This document shows, piece by piece, positions 40,185-46,809 of a stretch of 48,734 nucleotides of DNA. The notes under the pieces were generated by a model. It was given only the letters and a program-made list of their open reading frames with translations. It made no database searches and was not told the DNA's origin. Made by a program: the position numbers and the translations under genes. The first letter of the stretch is position 1; each line of letters starts with the position of its first letter. The stretch comes from an uncultured Eubacteriales bacterium (GTDB lineage Bacteria > Bacillota > Clostridia > Oscillospirales > Acutalibacteraceae), in NCBI GenBank assembly GCA_934647945.1, contig CAKUFK010000019.1, forward strand, positions 1-48,734, in the 5' to 3' direction.

Positions 40185-40625
40185 TTACGGCAGTCCCCGC
40201 CGGATCTCATACAGGGCGTTGAGCACCTGCCAGTTCTGGGGAAAGGGACGCATCAGGTTCCAATACCCCACGCCGGCCAGCCCGTATTCGGGCACCAGGG
40301 CCAATTTTGCCCTGACGCTGCGCGCGTCCTCGAACCAAACCTCGTGTTCCGTCCACGCCTCGTTGAAATAGTTGAAGTGCGGGGCCTGGGATGCCTCATC
40401 ATACAAGATGACGGCCCCATACCGGGCGGCAATATCGACCGCCTCCACATTCCCGATCGACGGAGCGCGGGTCACGCCCCGTTCAAAGGGCAGCGGCCAG
40501 TCGTAGCCGTAATTCGGCATCCCCATATAGATTTTGGAGGGTTCGATCGCCGTGACCCCGTAATCCAGCACCCGCCGCACGCTCCCGATCGGCGACACCG
40601 CCATGGGCGGACCAGCGGAATATTT
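40185..40625 (-). pseudogene. C-terminal remnant of a YaaH/SleL-like GH18 glycosidase, cut by prophage insertion
   Basis: About 140 residues (GPPMAVSPIGSVRRVLDYG, SKIYMGMPNYGYDWPLPFERG, AVILYDEASQAPHFNYF, VWFEDARSVRAKLALVPEYGLAGVGYWNL) correspond to the last third of spore-cortex-lytic GH18 enzymes. Everything upstream, including the catalytic DxxDxDxE, is missing. The reading frame remains open only to 40643, right next to the recombinase stop codon, so the 5' part should be at the far prophage end outside the window. It is normally needed for spore germination or cell-wall turnover. Confidence 0.85.
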
Positions 40626-40643
40626 ACATGCATGATATAGGTA
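40605..40643. other. Predicted prophage attachment junction
   Basis: Homology to GH18 proteins fades upstream of the codons for SAGPPM (40602-40619), and the recombinase stop codon is at 40644-40646. The att core must therefore lie in this 39-bp interval or overlap its right part. Large serine recombinases use short cores with a central dinucleotide, so the core cannot be fixed without the other junction. Confidence 0.5.
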
Positions 40644-42170
40644 TTATAATTTCGGAAACCTAGGATATATCTCGATGCGGAAATTTGCATTGTCTCGAGT
40701 GCCTCGGACATTGGCCTCGTTCTTGACATACTCAAATTTACTTATAATTTTACGAAGGAGATCATTTTTTAGCTTTGCGGAATCCAAATAGTAATAACCA
40801 TCTAGGGCGCGTGAAAGAGCCGGAATATCGCGAATCAGGTCTTCCCGCGCGCACCGCTGAGCCTCCTTGTCCTCTAGTTGCGCGATAATCTGCTCGAGCT
40901 GCTTTTTCCGCTCAGACAAATCTTTGTTGCGCTGCGTAAATATATCTACTGTATAAACGCCCTGCTCTAGCAGATCATATAAAGATGATAGCTGCTTTTT
41001 GATTTTCGTAAGCTCCCCATTCGCCTGGGATAATGCTTTTTCCGCTGCCTTGTCAGGAGCATCATCCACCGATATGGTTTTTAACTGTACCAGATATCCG
41101 TCCATATATTGCGATATCTGCTTAATAAGTTCGCGCTCTATCAGATACATGGGAGCGGACACATTATCACAATACCGATTTGAGCATTTTATCGTCGCAT
41201 AGCAACAATGAGAGTTGACACCGAGCCGGGTCATACGGCTCCCACATTTTCCGCACACGGCAAGACCCGTAAATGGATTTTTTAGCGTAGTGTCCAGCTT
41301 TACCGGAAGTCGGGCGCTATGCGTCATAAGATACTGTGCCCTATCAAATGTGTCTTGATCCACAAGCGCATCATGCACCCCGTCCACGCACAATGCATCC
41401 TCGTTAATAACACGCGCCTCTGATTCGGTTCCCTTTTTTATTTGCCGATATCCAAAACGGATTTTCCCGGCATAGACGGGATTGCGGATGATATCACGTA
41501 TAGTAGCCTTAGACCACGGCCGACCGCTCCTTGTTGGCACGTGCATATCGTCCAGGCGACGAGCGATAACCGAACAACCGTCGCCTTGCAAATACCAAGC
41601 AAAAATCGATTTTACCACGTCAGATTCGCCGTTTGCTGCAAGAGAGTAGCCTTTATCTTTAAGTTTAACGCGATCATACCCATACGGTGGTGTAGAACTC
41701 ACGTATTTTCCTTCCTTGGCCGCCGATACCCTGCCGCGTTGTATACGGCGGTTGATCGTTTTGTATTCCCGGCGGCTCATAAAAAGACCAAACTCAAAAT
41801 ACTCTTCATCATACTCGTTGTCTGGATCATAAGTCTTTACAGGTGTGACAATTTTGGTGCTGGACAGTTTAAACGCCCTCGCAACAATGCCTTGATCTAT
41901 CGTGTCGCCTCTGGCCAGCCGCTCAACTTCCATAACAAGCACACCGTCCCATAGGCCCTGCTCAACTTCCGATATCAACCGTTGCATTTCCGGACGAGCA
42001 GAAATGGTTTCGCCCGAAACAACCTCCCTATATATAGCCCCTATCTCATATCCGTTTGTTTTGGCAAGGTCCAGCAGGACACGCTCGTGCCTTGCAAGAG
42101 TCTCCTCGTCTCCATACTGCTCCAGTTCAACGTCTTTCCTGGATTTCCGAAGGTATATCAGATATGACAT
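40644..42170 (-). CDS. Large serine recombinase (phage integrase)
   Basis: A 508-residue large serine integrase. The N-terminal resolvase domain has the catalytic Ser10 (YLIYLRKSRKD) and the arginine-rich VMEVERLARGD region. The recombinase domain follows (TPPYGYDRVKLKDKGYSL, PWSKATIRDIIRNPVYAGKI), then a zinc ribbon with Cys pairs CGKCG and CSNRYC, a long coiled coil (about residues 385-460), and a C-terminal tail. ATG 42170 has AAAGGAG ten bases upstream. It should integrate the phage into the GH18 gene next to it; excision would need a directionality factor not identified here. Confidence 0.95.
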   Translation of the reverse strand: MSYLIYLRKSRKDVELEQYGDEETLARHERVLLDLAKTNGYEIGAIYREVVSGETISARPEMQRLISEVEQGLWDGVLVMEVERLARGDTIDQGIVARAFKLSSTKIVTPVKTYDPDNEYDEEYFEFGLFMSRREYKTINRRIQRGRVSAAKEGKYVSSTPPYGYDRVKLKDKGYSLAANGESDVVKSIFAWYLQGDGCSVIARRLDDMHVPTRSGRPWSKATIRDIIRNPVYAGKIRFGYRQIKKGTESEARVINEDALCVDGVHDALVDQDTFDRAQYLMTHSARLPVKLDTTLKNPFTGLAVCGKCGSRMTRLGVNSHCCYATIKCSNRYCDNVSAPMYLIERELIKQISQYMDGYLVQLKTISVDDAPDKAAEKALSQANGELTKIKKQLSSLYDLLEQGVYTVDIFTQRNKDLSERKKQLEQIIAQLEDKEAQRCAREDLIRDIPALSRALDGYYYLDSAKLKNDLLRKIISKFEYVKNEANVRGTRDNANFRIEIYPRFPKL

Positions 42171-42192
42171 GGCGCGTGTGCTCCTTTCACAG

Positions 42193-42221
42193 TGGACAAT
42201 CACAAGGCAATATGTTATACT
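42193..42221 (+). promoter_or_regulatory. Promoter of the type I toxin mRNA
   Basis: TGGACA (42193-42198), 17-bp spacer, TATACT (42216-42221). The predicted start (about 42228) coincides with the beginning of the 5' self-complementary arm. Confidence 0.7.
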
Positions 42222-42228
42222 CATAGCC

Positions 42229-42272
42229 GTAAGGTGCTATCGCAAACGGTAGGCGGTTAGTCCCTCCCATCA
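42229..42272 (+). repeat. 5' arm of long inverted repeat flanking the toxin gene
   Basis: GTAAGGTGCTA and CGGTTAG in this arm are the reverse complement of TAGCACCTTAC and CTAACCG in the segment 42452-42486. The arms are imperfect but nearly continuous over about 35 bp and start at the predicted transcript 5' ends. Confidence 0.8.
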
Positions 42273-42321
42273 TCCCGGGAGGGGAATCCTTCTTTTTCCC
42301 TCCCAGAGGGGAGGGATGCTT

Positions 42322-42411
42322 ATGTACATAACACTCGCGGAGCTGTTACAGTATACGCTTGTGGTATTAAGCATTATCGGCCTCGTTTTGACGGCCATAA
42401 AAAAGAAGTAA
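42322..42411 (+). CDS. Putative holin-like type I toxin (29 aa)
   Basis: A 29-residue hydrophobic peptide beginning MYITLAELLQ, with a single helix LVVLSIIGLVLTAI and a basic KKK tail, typical of the TxpA/holin-like toxin family that damages membranes. The Shine-Dalgarno GGAGGG is fully paired in a hairpin (CCCTCCC at 42298-42304 with GGGAGGG at 42309-42315), so translation should be blocked in the folded mRNA. I choose ATG 42322, six bases after the ribosome binding site, over ATG 42316. The antisense RNA, long inverted repeat and terminator listed around it complete the locus. Confidence 0.85.
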   Translation: MYITLAELLQYTLVVLSIIGLVLTAIKKK

Positions 42412-42442
42412 CCGCCCAGCCTCCACGCTTGCGGTTACTTCT
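42404..42442 (-). terminator. Terminator of the antitoxin RNA
   Basis: A 12-bp stem AGAAGTAACCGC/GCGGTTACTTCT with a 15-base loop. A U-rich tract follows only on the minus strand, so the toxin mRNA can read through it. Confidence 0.8.
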
Positions 42443-42451
42443 GTGACCAAA

Positions 42452-42486
42452 GAGAGGGGCTAACCGTCTGACCGGTAGCACCTTAC
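42452..42486 (-). repeat. 3' arm of long inverted repeat flanking the toxin gene
   Basis: Pairs with 42229-42272. Read in each transcript's own direction, both the toxin mRNA and the antisense RNA begin with nearly the same sequence (GTAAGGTGCTA). Confidence 0.8.
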
Positions 42487-42492
42487 ACCCAT

Positions 42493-42521
42493 ATTATAAC
42501 CGCTAGTCATATTAATGTCAA
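42493..42521 (-). promoter_or_regulatory. Promoter of the antitoxin RNA
   Basis: Leftward TTGACA (42516-42521) and TATAAT (42493-42498), 17-bp spacer: a full consensus, stronger than the toxin promoter, as expected for an antitoxin made in excess. Confidence 0.8.
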
Positions 42522-42556
42522 GCCGTCCGCCCTGTTTGGGTGGGCGGCTTTTTTTG
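42522..42556 (+). terminator. Terminator of the toxin mRNA
   Basis: An 11-bp stem with two mismatches (GCCGTCCGCCC with GGGTGGGCGGC) followed rightward by seven Us. It would give a toxin mRNA of about 330 nt that includes both arms of the inverted repeat. Confidence 0.8.
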
Positions 42557-42561
42557 CGTGT

Positions 42562-42891
42562 CTAACCAGCGGCCAGGGCGTCCGTGCGTATTACCTCTAC
42601 CACCTTGCCTACACACGGATACTGATCGGCCGATTTTACCGTCCTTGCCCGCCCGTCGATCTCCATCGACAGGAGCTTACGGTGCCCGTGCTTGTTATAA
42701 TATCGCCGTATATGATAGCCGTCTTTGATGACGTATACCCCATAGTCCCCGTGCCGAGGCACGGCCTGCCTCTGTACGAGCACGATATCCCCGCATTTTA
42801 TGAGCGGCTCCATGCCCGTGCCGCTGGCGACAAACGCGCAATCGGCTCCCGATCTCTCTATAACATATTTTTGCACTTCGATTTCTTTCAA
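42562..42891 (-). CDS. Free-standing S24/LexA-like domain protein without catalytic residues
   Basis: A 109-residue protein equal to the C-terminal (S24) half of a CI/LexA repressor, with no HTH. The domain is recognised from VASGTGMEPLIKCGDIVLVQ and GVYVIKDGYHIRRYY. The position of the nucleophile Ser is Gly26 (GTGMEP instead of GDSMEP), and the catalytic Lys position is Arg (IRRYY), so it cannot self-cleave. The start is TTG 42891. It follows the repressor gene in the same direction with a 45-bp gap. It could bind the repressor's S24 domain as a modulator of dimerisation or cleavage (inference). Confidence 0.75.
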   Translation of the reverse strand: MKEIEVQKYVIERSGADCAFVASGTGMEPLIKCGDIVLVQRQAVPRHGDYGVYVIKDGYHIRRYYNKHGHRKLLSMEIDGRARTVKSADQYPCVGKVVEVIRTDALAAG

Positions 42892-42936
42892 TGCCTTGCT
42901 CCCGTCTCCAACACTCGCCGCGTATGGCGAATATGC

Positions 42937-43590
42937 TTAAAAATCTCTGATTAGTCGTATCACTTTGCCAATCACTCGGCATTGTTCCAGTTCCTTGCCC
43001 TCTATGCGTCTTGTCATAAATTCCGGGTTGGCAGGTATGAGCTCAACCCAGTTTTCCCCCGGCTCGTATCTCACTTTTTTAATTGTAGCTTCCTCTCCGT
43101 TGTAGATCACCACGGCAACGCTGCCGCTATCAACAGAATCTTGTAAATGGATTAACACTTTGTCTCCGTCGCATATGCGAGGATACATGCTATCTCCTTT
43201 TACACGGAGTACACGGCATTCCTCGCGCGAGTATCCCACCATCATACTCTTCGGAATGGCCTCCATATCATCCCCATAAGTTTCGACCGCTGCACTCCCA
43301 AACCCCGCCCGGACGGACACAAGGACCGGAAAAACGACAACTTCCCCAACTTCTTCGCCGATCTCAGATACCGGCGTATGAGGGGGTTCGTCTTTGCCAA
43401 GCAGATAATCCACGGACACGCCGAAATAAGTGGCGATTTTTGCGGTTTTTTCAGCCGATAGCGTTTTAGATCGCCCACTGCTAAGTTCAGATAGTGAGCT
43501 TCTTGAAATTTCCAGCTCTCTACACATGGCAGTTACGTTAGTCTCGCGTTTTTTACACAGGGCGTCTATTCTTTCATACATTGTTGACAT
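42937..43590 (-). CDS. CI-like prophage repressor (XRE HTH plus S24 peptidase)
   Basis: A 217-residue repressor. The XRE domain occupies residues 1-66 (VTAMCRELEISRSSLSELSSG); a linker contains a LexA-type Ala95-Gly96 cleavage site (SVRAGFG); the S24 domain has Ser134 (VKGDSMYPRI) and Lys171 or Lys172 (ATIKKV). It should maintain lysogeny and self-cleave upon RecA activation. It is transcribed leftward and probably binds the four 16-bp operators at 43624-43745. Confidence 0.93.
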   Translation of the reverse strand: MSTMYERIDALCKKRETNVTAMCRELEISRSSLSELSSGRSKTLSAEKTAKIATYFGVSVDYLLGKDEPPHTPVSEIGEEVGEVVVFPVLVSVRAGFGSAAVETYGDDMEAIPKSMMVGYSREECRVLRVKGDSMYPRICDGDKVLIHLQDSVDSGSVAVVIYNGEEATIKKVRYEPGENWVELIPANPEFMTRRIEGKELEQCRVIGKVIRLIRDF

Positions 43591-43623
43591 AACCTAACCC
43601 CCAAAATTGGGCACAACCCCAAA

Positions 43624-43745
43624 TTACAGAATTCTGCAATAATCATATTGACATTTACAGCTTTCTGTTATATTATGAGGGTGCCGGTTGCAGAATCATG
43701 TTATTAGGCTGTGTGACAACTATACTATATTACATCATTCTGTAA
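43624..43745. promoter_or_regulatory. Four 16-bp operator sites of the immunity region
   Basis: Dyad sites related to TTACAGAATTCTGTAA occur at 43624-43639, 43655-43670, 43688-43703 and 43730-43745. The second lies in the spacer of the rightward promoter and the fourth in the spacer of the leftward promoter. CI and the Cro-like protein are the expected binders. Confidence 0.8.
43648..43676 (+). promoter_or_regulatory. Rightward early promoter
   Basis: TTGACA (43648-43653), 17-bp spacer containing an operator, TATTAT (43671-43676). It directs transcription toward the Cro-like gene at 43781. Confidence 0.8.
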
Positions 43746-43752
43746 TTGTCAA
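43724..43752 (-). promoter_or_regulatory. Leftward repressor promoter
   Basis: Read leftward, TTGACA (43747-43752), 17-bp spacer containing an operator, TATAGT (43724-43729). It directs transcription toward the repressor gene and faces the rightward promoter. Confidence 0.8.
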
Positions 43753-43780
43753 GACATATTACGCAAAGGAGGTGTCACAC

Positions 43781-44011
43781 ATGTTAAAACGAGCGCCGAC
43801 CGCTTTCGGGATTGCCGTTAAGACCCGGCTTCTTGAGCTGGGGCAGACCCAGGAATGGCTTATTGCTGCTTGCCGAGAGAGGACCGGAATGTACGTTGAC
43901 AGCTCCACCATGTACAAACTGCTTACCGGTCAGCTTAACAGTTATAGGCTGGAAGCAGCTGTCCGCGACATTCTGAACATTCCCAGTCAGGACCAGCAAA
44001 AACCCGCATAA
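43781..44011 (+). CDS. Cro-like HTH protein (76 aa)
   Basis: A small DNA-binding protein immediately right of the operator region; ATG 43781 has AAAGGAGGTG upstream. It contains a helix-turn-helix-like part (FGIAVKTRLLELGQTQEWLIAACRE, then VDSSTMYKLLTGQLNSYRLEAAVRDIL). By position it is the Cro or early-switch protein opposing the CI-like repressor. The assignment is from position, length and a moderately clear HTH. Confidence 0.75.
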   Translation: MLKRAPTAFGIAVKTRLLELGQTQEWLIAACRERTGMYVDSSTMYKLLTGQLNSYRLEAAVRDILNIPSQDQQKPA

Positions 44012-44012
44012 G

Positions 44013-44037
44013 AAAACCGCCCTCAAGGAGAGGGCGG
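44013..44037 (-). terminator. Terminator of the lipoprotein gene
   Basis: An 8-bp stem (CCGCCCTC/GAGGGCGG) followed by TTTTCTT on the minus strand, 43 bp after the lipoprotein stop codon. Confidence 0.75.
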
Positions 44038-44080
44038 CAGGGGTGCCGTGCTGATTGCCGGCTTGTGTGAGCGACAAAGC

Positions 44081-44692
44081 CTAGTTTCCCAAGGCGTCCG
44101 GATATTTTATTGATTTAAAGGTTTCATTAGTCTTTTCGTCTACAACATTAATAGTAACGGACAGCTTATCCGCTTCCGTGCCGTTGAACGCCTGATACAA
44201 AGCTCCGGAGAACCAGACACTTAACGCAGAAAGACCATCCAAACCACCTTCAAACGCTTCTTTATCAACCCGCATAGAAACCTCGGTGAAATCGTTATTA
44301 TATTCGATCTTTTTGATCGATGTAAAACTTCCTGACGTTACGATGTCATCCAGTGTTTTCGCCGTGCTTGTACGCAGATCCTCCATCATCGTTTTATGCG
44401 CGTTCTTTGTAATAACGTAGGTAATCGATCCGTCGCCGTTTCGAGACATCGATTTAAATCCTTTTTCTTTTTGTTCATCCGTAAGTTCTGAGGCGGTATC
44501 TTCGCCCACGAGCGAAGAAGGAATTGTAATCGTCACATCAAACAATCCTTTATCGACATCAAGCCCATTGCCCTCGTTGGAGAACGCAACCTCGGATGAC
44601 GGCTGACTGGGATCGCTCTGCGGAGAACCTACACAAGACGACATACAAACAGCAACAAGACAGACCATCACAAAAGCTAAGATTTTTTTCAC
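44081..44692 (-). CDS. Prophage-encoded lipoprotein (possible moron)
   Basis: A 203-residue secreted lipoprotein: basic N-terminus, hydrophobic helix, lipobox MSSC with Cys20, then a Ser/Pro-rich linker and a soluble domain with no family I recognise. The start is GTG 44692 with AAAGGAG upstream. It is transcribed against the early genes and has its own terminator, which fits a moron expressed from the lysogen to alter the cell surface. AT content is higher than in neighbouring phage genes. Confidence 0.85.
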   Translation of the reverse strand: MKKILAFVMVCLVAVCMSSCVGSPQSDPSQPSSEVAFSNEGNGLDVDKGLFDVTITIPSSLVGEDTASELTDEQKEKGFKSMSRNGDGSITYVITKNAHKTMMEDLRTSTAKTLDDIVTSGSFTSIKKIEYNNDFTEVSMRVDKEAFEGGLDGLSALSVWFSGALYQAFNGTEADKLSVTINVVDEKTNETFKSIKYPDALGN

Positions 44693-44884
44693 ATTACCAC
44701 TCCTTTCGACCCGATTCTATCATCAATCGCATTGCATTTCAATTAATTTTGAATTATTCACACTAAATTCGCAATAAACCCAACAAATACGTAACCACTA
44801 CGCAAGGTGTGAAAAAACGACCAAAGGCAGCGCAAGTGATACAAGCAGATAGGCATATATATCAATTTGAAAGGTGGTGATACA

Positions 44885-45046
44885 GTGGCAATCAATACAA
44901 GCCTTGTGACTCATGACCCAATGGTGATTGATCGATTGCTCGCGGAAATCGGTGATCTTTACTACCGGGCTATTATGTCGGGGCATTTTGATGTGGACAA
45001 ATACAAAAAAGACCACGAGGCGGACGTTGCCAAAAACGAGACATAA
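44885..45046 (+). CDS. Small phage protein (53 aa)
   Basis: An ORF from GTG 44885 behind AAAGGTGGTGAT; the protein begins MAINTSLVTHDPMVIDRLL and is charged and soluble. It is the first gene of the rightward early string. Function unknown. Confidence 0.6.
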   Translation: MAINTSLVTHDPMVIDRLLAEIGDLYYRAIMSGHFDVDKYKKDHEADVAKNET

Positions 45047-45107
45047 ACATTAGGGGCCTCGGAGGCCCCTGCCTATCTCGAAAATGGACAAGCAAGGGGG
45101 AAAAACA

Positions 45108-45266
45108 ATGAAAACCCTATACACCTGCGGGAACCAGATCATCAGCAAAACAGACAGCGGACAGTATATCGTATACCGCAATGACGGAAAAGAGCCGCAC
45201 AGGTGCGACACGTTACAGGCAGCCATATTGAGAGCCATAGAGGCCGCTCAAAAAAAAGGGGGCTAA
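45108..45266 (+). CDS. Small phage protein (52 aa)
   Basis: A 52-residue ORF starting at ATG 45108 after AGGGGGAA. It begins MKTLYTCGNQIISKTDSGQY. It ends 5 bp before the next gene. Unrecognised function. Confidence 0.65.
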   Translation: MKTLYTCGNQIISKTDSGQYIVYRNDGKEPHRCDTLQAAILRAIEAAQKKGG

Positions 45267-45271
45267 AAAGC

Positions 45272-45469
45272 ATGGACTGGATATTGGTAGATATTGCCGT
45301 AGCGATGGCGGGGTTTGTAGGCGGATACGTCACTTGTAGGGTACACCACCGCCGGCCGATCAAGCGCGGGCTGTGGTGGCTGTACCGCAGGGAGCGGGAA
45401 AAGGAGGGCGGGCGGAAAGATGCGGATACTGTACAAGTTCCAGGCGTTGAGCATCGCCCTGGAGGATGA
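45272..45469 (+). CDS. Small phage membrane protein (65 aa)
   Basis: A 65-residue ORF with one N-terminal transmembrane helix (WILVDIAVAMAGFVGGYVTC) followed by a strongly basic tail. ATG 45272 has AAGGGGGC upstream. It overlaps the following ORF by 50 bp. Function unknown. Confidence 0.6.
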   Translation: MDWILVDIAVAMAGFVGGYVTCRVHHRRPIKRGLWWLYRREREKEGGRKDADTVQVPGVEHRPGG

Positions 45470-45617
45470 CGGCTCTGTCTGTTTCCGGGACGGGGAGCGG
45501 GAGCTGTACCGGGGCGCTGATTGGCGGCCGGCATCGTCCGCGTTTTTTGCCACCGCCGAAATGCGGGTACAGAGGGCGCTGCGGCAGATGGCAAAGGGGG
45601 CAGAGGAATGGATATAA
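45420..45617 (+). CDS. Small phage protein (65 aa)
   Basis: A 65-residue soluble ORF (starts MRILYKFQALSIALEDDGSV). A GGCGG ribosome binding site precedes ATG 45420, inside the end of the previous gene. Translational coupling is likely. Function unknown. Confidence 0.55.
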   Translation: MRILYKFQALSIALEDDGSVCFRDGERELYRGADWRPASSAFFATAEMRVQRALRQMAKGAEEWI

Positions 45618-45709
45618 AAAAATCGCCCGCGGTGTTGGAGCACCACAAGGCGAGCCTGGAAAAAAATCTACGTATCTATTATACAGCATCCGAGGAGTCA
45701 TGTCAATGA
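45608..45709 (+). CDS. Very small phage ORF (33 aa)
   Basis: Starts at ATG 45608 behind CAGAGG and overlaps both neighbours by a few bases; begins MDIKKSPAVLEHHKASLEK. Its size and lack of homology make it tentative. Confidence 0.35.
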   Translation: MDIKKSPAVLEHHKASLEKNLRIYYTASEESCQ

Positions 45710-45984
45710 CCGGTGCAACGCCATGGCGGCAAGAGATCGGCATATACGCCGAGCGAACCCGATACGGATATTGGCTGAATATCAACCACCCGGAGGTTGC
45801 CGCCGCATTGGCGCGGTACTGTCAAAGGCGGGGGATCAACGCCAGATATCCTTTGTCGGATGCCGAGCGGGCCGGGTTTGAGGTAGAGTATTTAACAGAT
45901 CATGGGATAGACCACCAGACCCCGGAGTGGGTAAGGTTTCGGTATTACGAGGTATGTGACAGCATGGGGCGGGCGCGGGCGTAA
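45706..45984 (+). CDS. Phage hypothetical protein (92 aa)
   Basis: A 92-residue soluble protein from ATG 45706 (GAGGAG eight bases upstream; ATG 45700 is too near it). Sequence such as WRQEIGIYAERTRYGYWLNIN and DHGIDHQTPEWVRFRYYEVC is typical of a small phage protein with no known domain. The gene overlaps the previous one by 4 bp (ATGA). Confidence 0.7.
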   Translation: MTGATPWRQEIGIYAERTRYGYWLNINHPEVAAALARYCQRRGINARYPLSDAERAGFEVEYLTDHGIDHQTPEWVRFRYYEVCDSMGRARA

Positions 45985-46084
45985 ACCCGCGCCCAAACAA
46001 CATCCGCCCGGCTTGCGGAAACATGAGGCGCCGCAAGCCTTGACACCTTGTTAAAAGTATTATCCTACCGACCGGAGGGGCGAC

Positions 46085-46807
46085 ATGCCGTATATAAAAA
46101 AGACGGTGATCGCAGGGAAAACGGTTGAAATCCGCAAGTGTAATGCTCCCATGTATGGCCGCAAGGGGAAACGGGCCGCAAGGATGAAGCTGACCCCGGA
46201 GAAGCAGCAGAAAGTGAACGAGAAAAAGGCGGTTGACCTCCTGACATGGAGGCTGAATGAAAATTTCGGGGTCGGGGATGTGCATATGGTGATCGGATAC
46301 GGGCGGGGGAAGGCCCCGGAGCCAGAGGAAGCCCGGAAGCACCTGGAAGAGTTTTTGCGCCGCGCGCGAAAATATTTCCGGGGCCAGGGGCAAGAGCTGC
46401 GCTACATAACCGTGACCGAGTACAAACGGGCCCGGATACACCACCATGTTATCATGCCGGAGGCCCCTATGGGGGTGTTATACAAGCTGTGGAGCCATGG
46501 GCGGCCGCATATAACCCCGCTGGATGAGAGCGGGGACTACCGGCAGTTGGCGGATTACCTGATAAAAGAGACATCGGCAACGTTTGCGGAGAGCGGGAGC
46601 CCATACAAAAAGCGGTGGAACCAGAGTAAGAACCTGCGTGACCCGGTAATCAAAACCGAGATCGTCTCCGCCAAAAGCTGGCGGAAAGACCCCATGCCAT
46701 GGAAGGGGTACTATATCAAAAAAGACAGCATCCGGGAAGGCACGCACGACGTGACCGGATACCAGTACCAGTATTACACCATGATATCCATAAAGAGGAG
46801 GGATTAA
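46085..46807 (+). CDS. HUH endonuclease-like Rep protein
   Basis: A 240-residue protein like the Rep (ORF2/G2P) domain of rolling-circle elements. The metal-binding HUH motif is IHHHVIM (His119-His121), preceded by strand ELRYITVTEYKR, and a candidate catalytic Tyr158 is in LADYLIKET, one tyrosine as in single-Tyr Reps. ATG 46085 is preceded by GGAGGGG. In the small prophage early region it is the only obvious replication candidate. It could nick the phage origin, or act on mobilised ssDNA; the ring helicase partner is not in the window. Confidence 0.75.
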   Translation: MPYIKKTVIAGKTVEIRKCNAPMYGRKGKRAARMKLTPEKQQKVNEKKAVDLLTWRLNENFGVGDVHMVIGYGRGKAPEPEEARKHLEEFLRRARKYFRGQGQELRYITVTEYKRARIHHHVIMPEAPMGVLYKLWSHGRPHITPLDESGDYRQLADYLIKETSATFAESGSPYKKRWNQSKNLRDPVIKTEIVSAKSWRKDPMPWKGYYIKKDSIREGTHDVTGYQYQYYTMISIKRRD

Positions 46808-46809
46808 AG

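Larger units (their letters stand above)
42398..42486 (-). ncRNA. Antisense antitoxin RNA of the type I TA locus
   Basis: A consensus promoter (TTGACA at 42516-42521, TATAAT at 42493-42498, 17-bp spacer) starts leftward transcription near 42486. An intrinsic terminator (stem 42404-42442, then a T-rich run on the minus strand) ends it near 42398, giving an about 90-nt RNA complementary to the 3' half of the toxin mRNA and the last codons of the ORF. This resembles RatA-like antitoxins of txpA loci. Confidence 0.75.

Noticed and set aside
40605..40650. Integration into a tRNA gene
   Set aside because: No tRNA-like cloverleaf or conserved TPsiC box near the junction; the recombinase is a serine type and the interrupted gene is GH18.
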